64,000 nucleotides of DNA. Source: Bacillus luti (GTDB lineage: Bacteria > Bacillota > Bacilli > Bacillales > Bacillaceae_G). Every line of letters starts with the position of its first letter. Position 1 is the stretch's first letter. Shown one piece after another: positions 63,733-64,000 of the stretch. The stretch is taken from the NCBI RefSeq assembly GCF_001884105.1, contig NZ_MACI01000014.1, positions 1-64,000 of the forward strand, given 5' to 3'. The position numbers were made by a program, and so were the translations under genes. The notes beneath the pieces were generated by a model. The model did no database searches and was not told the origin of the DNA. It saw only the letters and a list, made by a program, of their open reading frames with translations.

Positions 63733-64000
63733 TTAAATATTAGAACCCATTTCTGATTGAATGAGTTTTAATTGATCTTTAATGCCATCCTTGCTTACTT
63801 TCTTGTTCTTAATTTTGTTTTCAAGTTCTTCTATGAGCATAAAGATCTTTTTGTCTGTACTGACACGAATATCGAAAGTAGGGTTTTCGTCACTTAGCTT
63901 CTTTTTTAATTTACTTCGTAAAGGCTTTAAACCAAATCTTTCGTGATGTTCAGGTTTGATGGCTATGTAAAGATCTAAATTTGTATTAACTGCGGTAGCT
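63733..64000 (-). CDS. YhcN/YlaJ-like sporulation lipoprotein, C-terminal part (runs off right edge)
   Basis: The open minus-strand frame from the window edge encodes 88 residues ending EMGSNI. The pattern TNLDLYIAIKPEHHERFG, followed by DIRVSTDKKIFMLIEELENK, resembles the C-terminal domain of YhcN/YlaJ spore lipoproteins. A gene of this family occupies the same place, just before spoVAC, in mobile spoVA2 operons. The start and any lipobox are outside the window. Confidence 0.75.
   Translation of the reverse strand, partial: ATAVNTNLDLYIAIKPEHHERFGLKPLRSKLKKKLSDENPTFDIRVSTDKKIFMLIEELENKIKNKKVSKDGIKDQLKLIQSEMGSNI

Overview
The window is a chromosomal segment of a low-GC, spore-forming Firmicute and almost certainly a member of the Bacillus cereus group. 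The evidence is gene order, protein sequence and codon use. It has Bacillus-type blocks (yvyE-degV-comF-hpf-secA-prfB-cccB-ftsEX-ctpB-minJ, uvrBA-hprK-lgt-ppaX, trxB-rapZ-yvcK-whiA-crh-clpP), B. cereus-type intergenic repeats and a spoVA2-type spore operon. No rRNA, tRNA, prophage, transposase or CRISPR array was seen.

Layout. Positions 1-243 hold the start of a minus-strand gene encoding a (Gln-Asp-Lys)n repeat protein. Positions 467-4926 hold a beta-diglucoside/chitobiose PTS operon (IIB, IIC, IIA, GH4 phospho-glycosidase, ChbG-type deacetylase) behind a textbook sigma-54 promoter, a cre box and a palindrome. A matching LevR/CelR-type sigma-54 activator lies at 6807-9482, beyond a chromate transporter gene and a CHRD-domain gene. 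Positions 9587-16581 are envelope genes: a polysaccharide deacetylase, tagO, a UDP-glucose dehydrogenase, mnaA, an LCP ligase and yvyE. Positions 16821-31381 follow the B. subtilis degV to ctpB order, but degS-degU, comFB and the motility genes that lie there in B. subtilis are missing. An NlpC/P60 hydrolase, HxlR regulator and cold-shock gene are present instead.

Positions 31491-43347 are more accessory: minJ, a Fur-boxed ABC exporter, an ABC-F protein with a ribosome-attenuation leader, MerR/LysR regulators with their targets, and a small XRE/membrane-protein cluster containing a frameshifted gene. Positions 43499-60514 are housekeeping: LexA-boxed uvrBA, the HPr kinase and Crh of carbon catabolite repression, lgt, ppaX, yvcD, trxB, a DUF368 undecaprenyl-phosphate carrier, yvcI-rapZ-yvcK-whiA-crh, and CtsR-boxed clpP. 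Positions 60756-64000 hold a minus-strand spoVA2-type operon (YhcN/YlaJ-like, SpoVAC, SpoVAD, SpoVAEb, DUF1657 and a DUF421-DUF1657 '2Duf' protein).

Functional links. HprK phosphorylates Crh and HPr, whose CcpA complexes would act at the cre box of the PTS operon. FtsEX, a WalR-type box and an NlpC/P60 hydrolase point to one cell-wall elongation circuit. TagO, MnaA, the LCP protein and the DUF368 carrier all serve undecaprenyl-phosphate-linked polymer assembly. The strongest regulatory finding is the ABC-F leader (36781-37043), which combines a strong promoter, a three-codon upstream ORF, and a terminator ending directly at the start codon. All calls were made by eye; no database search was run.
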